Shown here piece by piece: positions 52,701 through 62,307 of a stretch of 64,000 nucleotides of DNA. Within the stretch, counting starts at the first letter, position 1. Each line of letters begins with the position of its first letter. This DNA comes from Mesostigma viride (taxonomy: Eukaryota > Streptophyta > Mesostigmatophyceae > Mesostigmatales > Mesostigmataceae): NCBI GenBank assembly GCA_009746045.1, contig RPFO01001483.1, positions 84,501 through 148,500 of the forward strand, in the 5' to 3' direction. A program made the translations under genes and the position numbers. The notes beneath the pieces are model-generated. The model had not been told where the DNA came from, ran no database searches, and worked only from the letters and a program-made list of their open reading frames with translations.

Positions 52701-55546
52701 CACACATACATCCCTAACCAACCAACCACCAACACACCACCCTCAAAAACGTGCAGTTGTTTCACTCATGCATCCAACAACCCACCCACTTCAAAGTCCC
52801 CAAAGCCTATCATCACCCAGCCACCTGGGCATCTGCCAATAACCGACCGCCCTTGCACTCATCCACCCACCATGACCAGCCAGCCAGCCACCCACCCTCT
52901 CCAACTGCCTGTGCTCCCACCTACGCAGCCAGCCATTTACCAAAGCATCCACCTATCAGCCACCCACCTGCCATTGAACCCACCCACGCCTAGGCATCCC
53001 TTGAAGCATCTATAGCCCAAGCCTCCCACCCAAGGCTCTCTGGGCAATCAAACAACCAAACAACCAATCACCCAGCTATACAACCACCTAACCACCTAAC
53101 CACTCAACAACACAATCACCGAACCACCTAACTACCCAACACCCAAACCAGCCAGGCATGTGCCCGCCTCGCATGCCCTCACCATTGCAACACCCCATAC
53201 ACGCCCCGCTCACCTAGCCAGCCACACACCCAGCCAGTCTCCTGCTCAACTCACGCATGAAGGCAATATCAGCCATGCATGGCCTCACCTTGCATCACTT
53301 GCATTGCCTGGTTAATTTGCATGAGACAGCTTCCATCTCATTGTCAGCAACTGAAAAGGCTCTTTCTTCACAGTTATGAATAAGCTACAACGTTGGAAAC
53401 GTTCTCCCATCCCTCTTTAAAACAGTCTTTAAATCAGAAAGACAAGGGCAAATCTCTGGACAAGGTGGCAATAACCACTGCACCATGCTCTTGAGAAAGT
53501 CTTAACAACCCAGCTTTCTACCCTTTTAGAAGCTGCCTTGCGTTAGCAACGATTCTGGGCCCTCTGGCTCGCTCACCTGGCTTAATCTGCGCTTCTTTAT
53601 GGCTGCCGGGATATGCGAAGCTTGGGCCGAGGGTGTCGTGGCGAGGTCGTCTGCCCGACTCATCACTTCTCGAAACCGCACTGCCGACTAATAAAAACGA
53701 TGCCCCCCTTTGCCTTTTGTATCTGGCGTCAAAAGAACAATGAACTCGCTTGGAAACACTGTCGCAAAGAGCTTCCTACAGGCATTATAAGCAATTTTCG
53801 CAGCTTTTACCGCACTTACTGCACATCCGGAAGACCATTAGCGGCCTTCGCGCGGAATCTTGGGCACGCCATATCTTCTGCTGGCTCATTGCCGCAGGCT
53901 GGCAGTATAGGAAGGTCGGGCATAGCCTAAAGAGCTGATTATCTGACGACAAAGATATGCATTGCATGAAGCAAGAAACAGACGGATTTCGCACCCCCAT
54001 ATTTATTCACGTCAATGCCGGACAATTAAAAGCGAAACTCAAAAAACGAAAACACTAACGTTTTCGGGAATATTATAACGAACAAGCTGAGCTGCCAGCT
54101 ATGTCGCGGTTTACGATCCAGTTAACGATAACGGCTCCGTAACCACCCCAGTGCCTAATATTGGGGCAGCTATGGCGCCGTAACCACTACCTGACCCGTC
54201 CCGTATACCCCAACGTAACCTGAACCGAAGCCGTTCACGCCCCCGTAAACATGACCGGCCCAGTTACTGGGCCGTACCGAATCTCGGGGCCAATATTCCG
54301 AATGGTACCGTAACCGGTCCGGTAACCCAAACCGCCAACGAATACGGACCCGTAACCTGGCCCGTCGAAGTTACCGGGCAGGTTACGGGGGCGTCGAAGT
54401 TACCGGACAGGTTACGGGGGCTTCAAATTAACTCCTAGTGCAGTTGGATTGGCAGGAGCCGGTCCCTCATCGACGCAGTCGCCAAGGTCGGCTCCGGAGG
54501 CCGCGCCCTCGGCAGATCGTGGCAAGGCTGTTGCGGACACTTCTACTGCACGGGCCCACCGGTCGACCCCGGAGGTCGCACCGTCAACAGCCAGCGGAAA
54601 GGCTGCCTCCGGCCCTTCGTTCGTGCAGTCAACACGGACGGATACTGACGTCGCTCACCCAGCGGGTCGCGGCCAGATGCCGGAAGTCCAGGCGCTTGCG
54701 CTAGCGATTCCGGGCCCGCCGCCCCTCCCCCATGATGTGCCATGGTCATTGGGGGCCTATCTCCGACCGATACCCGGCCGCACAGTTGCCCACGGGGGCA
54801 GATGTCCTCGTATGGAAATATTGGGGGTGGATTGGAGTGCGGACGCGCCGGTCCAACCCCGATCACCACAGGAGTATGCGGACTATGACCTGGTGTTCTC
54901 GGCGGGACCGTGGTGCTACAAGGACCGGGGCGCCTATCTGGAGCTGCTGCGCGTACGTCTGTACCCGAGGATTCCCCTCCGACGTCCACGACCATTCGTC
55001 CCTGGGGAAAATCTCCCCTTCACGGTTGGGAGGGTGACGCGCTATGCGCCCGAGGGGGACAACTGGACCTACCGGGTGGCGGGCGAAACCCGTTTGGTGG
55101 GGCCTCCGAAGCTGGCCCCGGACGCGCCAGCGTTCCTGCACGCGACGGCTCCTGACTTCCTGGACATGAGCGTGGACGAGAACACTTGGATTGATTGGAG
55201 CCTAGCGTCTGAGGTGATGATGGGTATGGGAGAGGCTTACATTCGGGACCACCGTTGCGGGGTGGTGGACAAGGGTGCGAAGACCCTCCTCTTCACGATT
55301 CCGGAGTACCTGGCGGCCTTCTTGGCCATGTGGCCTCTCGGCTCGTGGACCCGCCTCTCTCTTTTGGGGCGGCGCGATGCAGGCAGACCGGAGCAGTGGG
55401 CGTTCGAGGAGGAGCTCTTGGCGTACCCTGGGACCCGTGGTCCACAGGCCACAGAGATTGGAGAGCGGGCATACCAGCGGGCCTGCCAACAACGAAATGA
55501 GAAGGACCCGGATCCCGCGAATCGCCGGCGAAACCACGGCCGCTGA
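40773..55546 (+). CDS. ORF3 of the LTR retrotransposon, unknown function, interrupted by a CACTA transposon
   Basis: Coding parts 40773-41645 and 54443-55546 (stop TGA), about 658 codons from the first ATG. The frame is open further upstream to 40,581, and a 3' splice-like site (CATTCCTTGTACAACAG|GC at 40,619) could supply a longer start by splicing, as for env genes. Features: acidic and Arg/Ser-rich linkers; [10 protein letters not shown] with three Cys; a repeated [14 protein letters not shown] segment on each side of the insertion; and a globular-looking C-terminal half ([20 protein letters not shown], then [16 protein letters not shown]). I see no strong transmembrane segment, so it is not an obvious envelope protein, and I recognise no family. 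The open frame over about 2 kb in a young element argues that it is functional. Confidence 0.75.
41665..42170. repeat. Left subterminal TTACCGG/GTAACC repeats of transposon 2
   Basis: At least 25 occurrences of GGTTACCGG, GGTTACGG, CCGGTAAC and variants in both orientations within 500 bp, as in CACTA transposase-binding regions. Confidence 0.9.
42895..44150. repeat. 50-bp minisatellite, about 25 copies
   Basis: Units of CCTCCCTTGACAAGGAACAA continuing GCACGTGCACCCACCTACCCTACGTGCAT, diverged by point changes. CTTGACAAG and GCACGTGC are short palindromes present in nearly every unit. Confidence 0.92.
45188..45640. repeat. Three tandem 152-156-bp units rich in palindromes
   Basis: Units begin TCGGCAGTCCCCTATTCGGA at 45,191, 45,347 and 45,499. 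Each contains CTATGTACTCTTGGAGTACA twice and can fold into long hairpins around TACTC/GAGTA. Units are nearly identical, hence recent. Confidence 0.93.
45641..45742. repeat. Decamer repeat GTAATCATGC then GTAATCATCAGA
   Basis: Six to seven copies of GTAATCATGC followed by about four copies of the 12-bp variant GTAATCATCAGA, immediately after the palindromic array. Confidence 0.95.
45765..46229 (-). CDS. Unrecognised ORF in transposon 2, possibly a first exon
   Basis: From ATG 46,229 the minus strand reads [20 protein letters not shown], a Ser/Thr/Ala-rich part, then [20 protein letters not shown] and a helical C-terminus with [20 protein letters not shown], stop near 45,765. Codon use looks protein-like. 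Near the end, ATCTTGT|GTAAGTTAGG is a good splice donor (about 45,781), so this may be exon 1 of a longer gene. No family recognised. Confidence 0.45.
   Translation of the reverse strand: MEVPASSSALAADSIDAQIAANKIAHDIVVAKNAANKRSKTSEATSEATPIAAETSLPDAISSSFYMPGQRLSLADIDTFLAYNDAAVTSVLKLRNDNDAPIRHPKSGQVMEAASDEWPHWDERQRRLACLISCCPELVELPATTIAILCKLGS
46447..46828. repeat. (GGGA)n and (GGAT)n microsatellite
   Basis: About 340 bp of GGGA with occasional shortened units, then (GGAT) about ten times. The Glu/Gly/Arg open frames in three phases are artefacts of it. Confidence 0.97.
46829..47515 (-). mobile_element. Retroelement 3' ends inside transposon 2
   Basis: 47,338-47,515 is, on the minus strand, the family 3' UTR (GGTGCAGGTGCCCTGGTGCA-like block, CATATGCCCCTTCTCAGGGA), hairpin ACTCC/GTTG/GGAGT (plus 47,365-47,378) and TTAA tail. 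46,829-46,990 shows another TTAA-repeat tail next to a CCTTCCTCC block but no clear hairpin. 47,000-47,335 shows nothing else apart from an ATCAAGGAGACAAC motif at about 47,019. Confidence 0.5.
47640..49130. repeat. Internal duplication, copy 1 (with CCCT expansion)
   Basis: Collinear with 51,615-52,915: shared landmarks GTGAATGCCTGAGTGG, CACCTGGCATCCACGTATGC (48,050 and 51,960), a long CCACCCACC-rich tract and CACCCACCCTCTCCAACTGC at the end. Diverged by perhaps 15-20 percent by eye. Contains (CCCT)n at 48,927-49,083, absent from copy 2. Confidence 0.8.
49105..50360 (-). other. Coding-like exons on the minus strand of transposon 2 (possible captured gene)
   Basis: Three segments with splice signals. 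About 50,360-50,145: [20 protein letters not shown] then [20 protein letters not shown], donor GTAGCG|GTGAGT. 49,699-49,450: acceptor [27 protein letters not shown] and on, donor GGCAAG|GTTAGT. 49,269-about 49,105: acceptor [28 protein letters not shown] then [19 protein letters not shown]. The phase between the last two does not fit in the favoured frames, so an exon is missing or it is decayed. No family recognised; either the transposon's own gene or a host fragment. Confidence 0.4.
50428..50996. repeat. Pair of 218-bp direct repeats
   Basis: CAACGCATGGTGAACCGGCA through CAAACATGGCCAATGGA occurs at 50,428-50,645 and 50,779-50,996 with a few substitutions, separated by 133 bp of unrelated sequence. 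50,997-51,614 shows no gene. Confidence 0.92.
51615..52915. repeat. Internal duplication, copy 2
   Basis: Counterpart of 47,640-49,130. Cytosine-rich CCACCCAC tracts give spurious Pro/Thr/His ORFs. At the place of the (CCCT)n array it has only AGCCAGCCAGCCACCCACCC. 52,916-53,700 continues with low-complexity CCACC/CAACC sequence and no gene. Confidence 0.8.
53700..53938 (+). other. Coding-like segment near the right end of transposon 2
   Basis: Reads [20 protein letters not shown], then [20 protein letters not shown] and a stop at 53,936-53,938. It resembles a C-terminal exon but has no assigned family or clear acceptor. Confidence 0.3.
54060..54424. repeat. Right subterminal repeats of transposon 2
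   Basis: Many CCGTAACC, CCGGTAAC and GGTTACGG motifs. The last 80 bp has AAGTTACCGGRCAGGTTACG twice. Mirrors the left subterminal region. Confidence 0.9.
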
Positions 55547-55811
55547 CCAAGAAGGTCGGAAGTGTGGTTGGAAGAATTCCACTATTTGACTACGTCAAAA
55601 CTTGTCCTTGTGTGGCAAGTTCTGGGGGAATTGGTTTTACTAGTCTGATGGGTGAACATGGGCTGGGACATAGTACCCCTATGGTCAACCTGAATTTTTG
55701 CCCTGCGAGGCAAGTAGAGTAACCATGTGTGGTTAGTAACATGTTTGTTGTGTGCTTTCTCCCTTTAGTTGCTGGGCCTTATCTACATGACGGTAGGGAC
55801 TACCGTCCCCC
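55547..55811 (+). other. 3' untranslated part of the LTR retrotransposon
   Basis: 265 bp between the ORF3 stop and the polypurine tract; no ORF or repeat seen. Confidence 0.6.
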
Positions 55812-55826
55812 GGGGAGGGGGAGGAG
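55812..55826 (+). promoter_or_regulatory. Polypurine tract
   Basis: GGGGAGGGGGAGGAG lies directly against the 3' LTR, the expected primer site for plus-strand synthesis. Confidence 0.9.
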
Positions 55827-56515
55827 TGTTGCGAACCCGACCCTTTGGAACGGGCGCAACAATGGAATAAATTATGTATTTTGGCTTGTTGTCATAGTCC
55901 GTAGGACTTTGGGATTCATTTCGGGACTTAATTTGGGAATTGTCCCTTGGTCAGGATTTTTGTATGGAACTATGATAGTTTGTGTGATTCGGACCGGTTA
56001 TTTTGGGCCTAGGTTGATGTTCGAGATCTTCTAGAGCTAGTAGGCCGGTGCATTCGCGCCGCGCTGCGTACTTTACAGCTGGTTGAGATATTGTACTCAT
56101 GCGTGGATTCTGTAGCCAGCTGGCTGGGGTCGATGTCGACCCGAGGATCTTGTGTGGACTGCATGCTTTGGAATTCGCTGGAAGGTCGGCGCCATGTCGG
56201 CGCCCCTTGCCAGCTTGGTGGCAGACCTAGGTGAAATTGGTCCGAGGACGAGAGTCTCGTCCTCTTGGTTCGGAATAAAGTGTGTGTTATCACCTGTCTG
56301 AACCTGGGGCATAATTCCAACTGCATTTGGTGGCTCTATCCTGAATGTGGGTTGTGTAGATTAATGCAATATTAATCACCGTGAGCCGTAGCAGTGTAAA
56401 TGCCGCAACTGCTCCGTTAATACCACTCCCGGAGAGTGGTGAGCGGTTGACCCAGATTTCCATATTAACCACCCTAACATAGGATCTTTCGCACGACCCG
56501 GATGGGTTCGTTACA
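55827..56515 (+). repeat. 3' long terminal repeat
   Basis: 689 bp, identical to 25,080-25,768 by eye except for T at 56125. Followed by the target duplication CAGGC (56516-56520). Confidence 0.95.
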
Positions 56516-57464
56516 CAGGCATCCTCTACCACGACTGCCATCACCACCAAGCTCCAGGAGCTGGAAGACACGCGCCGCGAGGCCGCTGACCGCGACCGTC
56601 GCCGCTGCCGGGGGCATCCTCAGGCGCTTCGACATGCCGCCGGAGGAGACGGCCAGACTCTCTTCTCAACGAGCTGAAGAAACAGCTCTTGGCGTGCATG
56701 GAGCTGCCATGCAGGTACGGCACTGCAGGGCGCCAATATACCGCCTGCCCCATATATCCACGGGCCAAGGCTGGGCCCCCTCCAGTGGTCCTCACCTGCA
56801 GCGACATCACAGCCCGAGTTCGGTTCCTCTCTCGCCGCAAGAAGCTGGTGGACACCTCCTGGTCGCTTGACGACGACCTGACGCCAGCCCAGCAGCAGCA
56901 ACGCCGCGATCAGTGGCCCGACTACATCCGCCACAAGACCAACCCCGAGAAGCCCCAAGTGTACTGGCGGGGCGGGGACCTCTATGTCAACAAGAAACTG
57001 TGGAAACCCCCCCGGGATTCCCCGGGATAGAGCACTCCAGCTAGTTGTCTAGATGGGGGCAATCGATGATGCATGGATAGCTTAGGCATTACAGCACTTG
57101 AAACGATATTAGCGCACAGCGTTATAGTACCTTCAATTAGCTCTGGCACCTAAGTTGTGGTCATCAGCTTGCGCCTTAATTATAGCCGACGTCTTGAGCC
57201 CACCTCACATTTGTAGCATAAGCTATGCGTCAGCCTGCCTACCTATGGTATTGCACTGGTTGTATTGCACCCACAGTGGTGCGCCCCGGCATGATGCACC
57301 ATGCCGTACGGAGAGAGCGCTCTGTGGCCTGCCCACTTGCGGCAGTGAGAGAAGCTAGGGCGCCCTCCCTCCTTCTCTCTGTGTATATAGCTAGGGTTGA
57401 AGGTTCCTTTACTCTGTATTGGCACCCACGTGACGCAGTCACGTGCTTATTAATTATTAATTAA
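56516..57464 (+). mobile_element. Right part of the split ORF1-only retroelement
   Basis: Continues from 25,079: TTTAITTKLQELEDTRREAA, then in another frame SLDDDLTPAQQQQRRDQWPD and VYWRGGDLYV (about 56,860-56,990). The 3' UTR ends in a different hairpin (CACGTGAC-GCA-GTCACGTG at 57,427-57,445) and a TTAATTATTAATTAATT tail. Frameshifts make it a pseudogene. Confidence 0.75.
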
Positions 57465-57466
57465 TT

Positions 57467-58640
57467 GGGCTTCTGGGGGTCCTGCATGCTTGTGGCGGAG
57501 GCCATTCCGGCCACAGGTCGCGTCGTTGCTGCTGCTGAGCAGGGGTCAGGTCGTCGTCCAGCGTCCAGGTGTCAGACCCTCAGGTCGTGCAACCTCTTGC
57601 AACGAGAAAGGAACCGCTGCTTGTCCTCAGGGGATCGGGGGAAGGTGAGCAGGACTGGTGGGGGAGCCGGCGCCTTGTCCCGTGAGTGGGGAAGGCGGTG
57701 GCACCCACGCAGTTCTACCTCTCCTACCATGCAGGCCCATGAGGGTAAGGAGCTGGTCCTTGAGCTCGTCGGCATGGGGTGCATGGTTGACGTCTCACCT
57801 GGCTTCTGCATGGGGGGAAGCGACGCAGCACCACGGCCCCGTCGGCCCGGCAGTCACGGCGAGCGCGGTCGGTGGCTTCCCGCGTTGTTGTGCCTTGCGA
57901 AGGTACGTCTTCAAGCTCCTGGAGTAATTTCGTAGCGATGGTGTCAGCATGGTAGAGGCGGTCGCTTTCCGGCGCAGCAGGTCCGCATAGGAGAGCGGCG
58001 GGAGGTCGCCAGCATCCCATGCCGGGGTGGCTGGGATGCGATGGCCGGGCCGTCTGCTCCGGCCGCTATATCTTTGGGACCTCTAGTCTAGTAGGCTGTG
58101 TGGTCAGGGCCTCGGTGTGGGCGGTGACGGCTTCAAGCTTGTTCATGAGCACACCGCACTTGCCCTCCACCTGGTTTAGGCGAGAGACAAGTGCAGCGTG
58201 CGTTTCAGATGCCTATAGGCCGCGCCGCGGTGCACGCACGCGCGCGCCGTGAACTGAGCTATAGGTTGGAGCTTGTGGACGACCTCTGTTTCCACATACA
58301 TAGTGTAATAGACTGTTGGAAATTGACCCGGACCTCCACCGTACGGTTGCATGAGCGTCGTGTTCAGCACGGTCAGCTTCTCGGCCAAAGGCCAGGTCAT
58401 GCACGTGCTCCTCCATCACTACGCGGATGTCATCCTTGCAGAGGGAGGGAGCCGATGTGGTGCGCAGCTGGCTGCGCAGGCCGGGCTGGGTTGCGGAGCT
58501 TGGCGGTGAGGTCGGCTTCAGTTAGCTGGAAGAAGGCTGCTGCACAGGATAGCGAGGCGGTGTTTGTTCACTGGCCGGGCGAGGAACCTCTCCACTGAGG
58601 TTCTCGTCTTGCATGGATGGGCCCACCTGGCCCAATTCCG
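57467..58640 (-). mobile_element. Degenerate ORF1-only retroelement copy, minus strand
   Basis: On the minus strand from about 57,640 it reads KQRFLSRCKRLHDL and, after a frameshift, the TLDDDLTPAQQQQRR-type motif at about 57,550; similarity to the protein extends back to about 58,400. It abuts the tail of the plus-strand copy and lacks its own 3' tail. Confidence 0.6.
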
Positions 58641-58809
58641 CTGGGGGCCGGCCAGACCGAGATCGGTGTCTACTACCCGCCTGACTGGTGCAAGCAAGAT
58701 GTCCTACGAATGCTATCCTACGCTGCCTAATCTATCTTGACCGAAATGAGAGGCATACCCTGATACAAAGACTCTAATGACCTATGTGTGCCGTGTGGAA
58801 AACCCTATA

Positions 58810-61800
58810 CATTCATACCGTAGATGGCCGCCCCCTTCCAGTACACGCGGCCGCGGCTTCCCCGCCGCCGGTCTGCCGGAGCTGGAGGTAGGTCGGCCAT
58901 GGACTGACTTTGTTCATCATGCTCCCGTCGCCAGTTACGTTAAGCCGCGCCAGGGTCAAGTCGTCGTCCAAGGTGTATATTCTTCTTGAGCCGCTTGCGG
59001 TGTCTGAGGAACGAAATCTTGTCCGCCGGGTTCTCAAAGATGAGCAAAAGCGGAGGCCGGCCCCTGCACCTTATCCCGCGAGCGGGGAATTAACTCGTCG
59101 TCTGTCCCTGGTCCTCTACGGAGGACTGAGTTGAACTCAGTCCTCTCTAGAGGACCGAGTTTTTGGGTTTCGTAGAAAATTCGCCCCGGTCAGAATGTTT
59201 GACAAAAAATTTCTCTCAAAATTTATTCAAATACTACGTGAAAAGATCTTTCTTGGACATATTTTTGGGATTTTTTTGGATTTGGTATGCGCGGCTAACT
59301 GTACGGTCAAAGTACAGGTGGTAAGGGTACTTTTCCACGTGAAACGCGAGTTCCGGAAATGCACGACCTATAGCCATGGCGGCTCGCGCCCATGCATGCA
59401 GTTTACGTTTTCGGACGAGTTAGCCGTCCAAACTCAGTAAATAGATTTAACATGCCCTAAAGATGATATAAATCAATTTTTAGCTCGCGGGGATGCGATT
59501 TACCCGGTGTCGGCACTGTTCTTGCTGGAAAAAACTGCGATAAGGCAGGTCGACGGAATTGATGACTGCGCTTGCTTTCCGGCGCAATTTCAATGGCTGA
59601 TAGGTTTCTTTCTACATTTTAACATGAATTGTATTAGAATATATTGAGTGACAGTATAGATTTGATGATCTCGACCATTCTGTCACGTCATGGTCTATGT
59701 GCCGCAAAGTGCCACTTTTGCGGGCACCGCCTGGGCCAAGGTAACGCCAGCCGTGCCAGGTAAAGCCGGATAATCGTTGCCTCTTCGTTCCTTGATGTTC
59801 GTACATGAGTTTAAGCTTGCCGCTTGCGAGGCGTTGTCAGGTTCAAGTCTTGATGCTCTTTCTTGACCGTTGCCTGCCCCTCTCTAAAACCCCCTTTTCA
59901 GATGATGTTAGCAGGCATTTGCCTTAACCCAGTGTAGTTGTGCAGGGTTTTAGGAGCTGTGCAGGTTTAAACACCTTCATAGATGTTAGTTATTCTTTTG
60001 CTACGTTCATACTGCATGATTGTGTGGCCACGGGCTGCGTCAAGGGTGCATTCAAGCTTTTACGGGTGAGTGAAAAGTCTTGGTGACAAACCACTGCCAT
60101 CATGTGCCAGCAACTATGTTGGCCACATCATGGCAAGGCAAAACAGTTATAGCCATATCTATTGTTGTTTGAAACAATGGAAATATGCTTAACCTACCCA
60201 TTATATTGGTGGTTGGCACTTATAACATAACCCTTTGTTGGTAGGTATCCAAGCCCATTCCCTACATGCATGCATAGGCTCTCACTACATGATAAGGTAT
60301 GATATACCTGAAGTATGATGATGCAAGTGTGTTGTCCTGTAATGCTTGAAGGGAAATGAGTTGATTGGGATGGTTGGTGGCCACGGTGATGTAGTATGAC
60401 CGCACTTACATGCTAGCAAAGTTAGCAAAAGCCCCATTCCTCTCCTGAGGACTGAGAGTTTTTTAATTGTTTCAGGCAGTTGCAGTGGCCAAATGGAGCC
60501 CAGTTTTTTGCCACGCTTCAAGAACTATGTTGTTTACGTGCCTATATTTTTTCTTCATGCACCAGGATTTGATTGAATTTTTCCCACTCGTTCTTATCCC
60601 GAAAAATGCAAATTCGCGAGGGGCGCCCAACGTCCGTGTAATTTTCAGGTGTTCGGGTCAAGTTTTCACATATGCAGTATTTTTGCCAACAAAATGATAT
60701 CTAGTACACCCCAGATCCACATCAAAACATTTGGGATGGACCCCCCACCTAGTCGCTACACGCGGTTGAAAATTGTCAACTCAGTCCTCCTGTGAGGACT
60801 GAGTTGGGACAGACGACGAGTTAAGGCGGTGGGCGTCCAGCTTGATCTCACCAATGAGGACCCGCCATGGATGCGGCCAAGGATATCTCTCTCAAACGCC
60901 TGTGCAAGCGTCACGGAATTCTAACCTTCCACCAGGTCGAAGTTCTTGACGATGACGTTAACGCAAGTTGCGCAAGTTGTCCAGCTCGGCCACCTCGCGG
61001 CCGGTGGTCGAGCATCTGCTGCTTGAGCTGTGTTGCGAGTGCGACGGCGGAGATCGATCGTGGAGGTGGTGTCAGACAGTGTTGCTTGAGCACGTCCGCC
61101 CAGGTCTGGGTGGGCGGGGCATCGCCAGCCGGGCCAGCGGGGGCTGGCTTGGCGGCAATGTCCTTCACCGCCTGGGCTTTGAGGCGTGCGGTGTTTTGCA
61201 GGCACTCAATGGCGATGGCATTGTCATGGAGGCACTTCTCGTCTGTCGATGTCGATCACGGAGAGCTCTGGGCGGTGATGGAGTCGGTGGAGGCGGTGGG
61301 GGGGGGGGGGGCGGGGGTACGTGGAGGCGAGGAGCTGGGTGGAGGTGGCGGTGGAGATGGCGGGGAGCTCGGCAGCCAGCGTGCAGCCCACGGCTGCCAC
61401 ATCTGCAGCGAGGGGAGTCACACGTGCTGCGCGATGCCACGCTTCTTGAAGGTGGTGGAGGAAATGGGTGGATTTGGTCAATTAAGGGGGAGGGGAAAAA
61501 GAGGTTGTCGACAGCTCTAGAGCTCAAGGAGGGAAAAGAGAGCGGCGATCGAGCTGTTCAAAGGCGCGGGCGGGACCATGCAGCCGGGAAAGTGGCCGTC
61601 AAATCCGTGGTTGGAATTAAGTTACCGGCCATCAACTCCATTGCGGAGGCGCATTTTAGAGTGGAGTTGCTGGCACACGGCAAGGAGCGAGGCGTGCATG
61701 CGACCCGTAAAACACGAGCTCCAGTATCTTGATAGAGGTCACGTCGAAAAAGCCGGGTCTGTCGACGTCAAAAGGTGGAAAATACCTGTCGACGTCAAAG

Positions 61801-62180
61801 TCGCGCTCGATCAGACCAGCTAGGTTCGCCTGGCTGGGCGACTCCGCTTGGGTTCAGGCGATGCAGAGGGCGAGGCAAGCCCGGAAGGGACCTGCATGCG
61901 ACCACCAGTGTGCGACTAGTGTCACCGCTGCATGCCTTCCGGACCTGAGGGCGGAGCTGCATTTTCAGGGCTTCTAATAAAGCGCAGCCGCCGGGTTGCG
62001 TTGCGTAGAGGAGCGTTTGCTCGTCATATATTGCGTAATAGCTTCGGAAAATTATGTCAGCGTGTGCGTCTTAGTAGAAAGACGAAGCGATTGTGATATT
62101 CAGAGCCGAATTTGGTTCCCAAACGTACATGAAAGTTATGGGCTTCGCCGTCAGCCATGGCTACCTCGTGGCTCGTGGCA
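58810..62180 (-). mobile_element. ORF1-only retroelement copy split by a TTAA element, minus strand
   Basis: Minus-strand parts 62,180-60,825 and 59,093-58,810. The 5' end matches 6,076-6,260 closely (leader, start region ACGCAACGC...GGCGGCTGCGCT), giving independent support for the 5' boundary of the family. Several frameshifts, and a CACC/CCCC-rich expansion around 61,300. The coding end has TLDDDLTLAR and WPTYLQLRQT (about 58,985-58,870). The 3' UTR and tail are missing or not recognisable below 58,810. Confidence 0.75.
59094..60820. mobile_element. piggyBac-like non-autonomous DNA transposon, 1.73 kb, TTAA duplication
   Basis: Flanked by TTAA (59090-59093, 60821-60824) with 15-bp terminal inverted repeats CTCGTCGTCTGTCCC. 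Next to each end is a hairpin built of AACTCAGTCCTC and its complement. Removal with one TTAA joins CCGCCTTAATTCCCCGC on the minus strand, matching CGCCTTCCCCGC of the intact retroelement copy (about 7,291). The interior has no ORF of note and no transposase. TTAA targeting is diagnostic of piggyBac, though the TIR does not begin with CCC. Confidence 0.8.
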
Positions 62181-62267
62181 GTATACCACTCCCGGATCGA
62201 GATATCGAGCCCGAACCCCGGCGGGGGGGTCCCATTGGCCCGGGGGGAGGGATCGAGTCCGAACCCC

Positions 62268-62307
<40 letters not shown>

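Larger units (their letters stand above)
41646..54440. mobile_element. CACTA (EnSpm) DNA transposon 2 (12.8 kb) inserted in ORF3
   Basis: 16-bp terminal inverted repeats CACTAGGAGTTAATTT (41646-41661) and complement (54425-54440). The flank CA occurs on both sides (41644-41645, 54441-54442); removal of the element plus one CA restores the ORF3 frame, whereas the usual 3-bp duplication (ACA versus CAG) is not exact. Subterminal regions are full of TTACCGG/GGTTACGG motifs. The interior has minisatellites, microsatellites, an internal 1.3-kb duplication and several coding-like minus-strand exons, but no recognised transposase domain. Confidence 0.9.
25080..56515 (+). mobile_element. Complete Ty3/gypsy LTR retrotransposon (chromovirus type) with two nested DNA transposons
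   Basis: Bounded by LTRs of 689 bp each (TGTTGCGAAC...GGTTCGTTACA) and a perfect 5-bp target duplication CAGGC (25075-25079 and 56516-56520). Without the two inserts it measures about 11.5 kb. Gene order: ORF0 (hybrid-binding domain), gag, pol (protease-RT-RNase H-integrase-chromodomain), ORF3 (unknown), polypurine tract, 3' LTR. Integrase after RNase H and a C-terminal chromodomain define the Ty3/gypsy chromovirus branch. The LTRs differ at one site only (25378 G versus 56125 T), so insertion was recent, and both nested transposons came later. It landed in an older ORF1-only retroelement. Confidence 0.95.
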
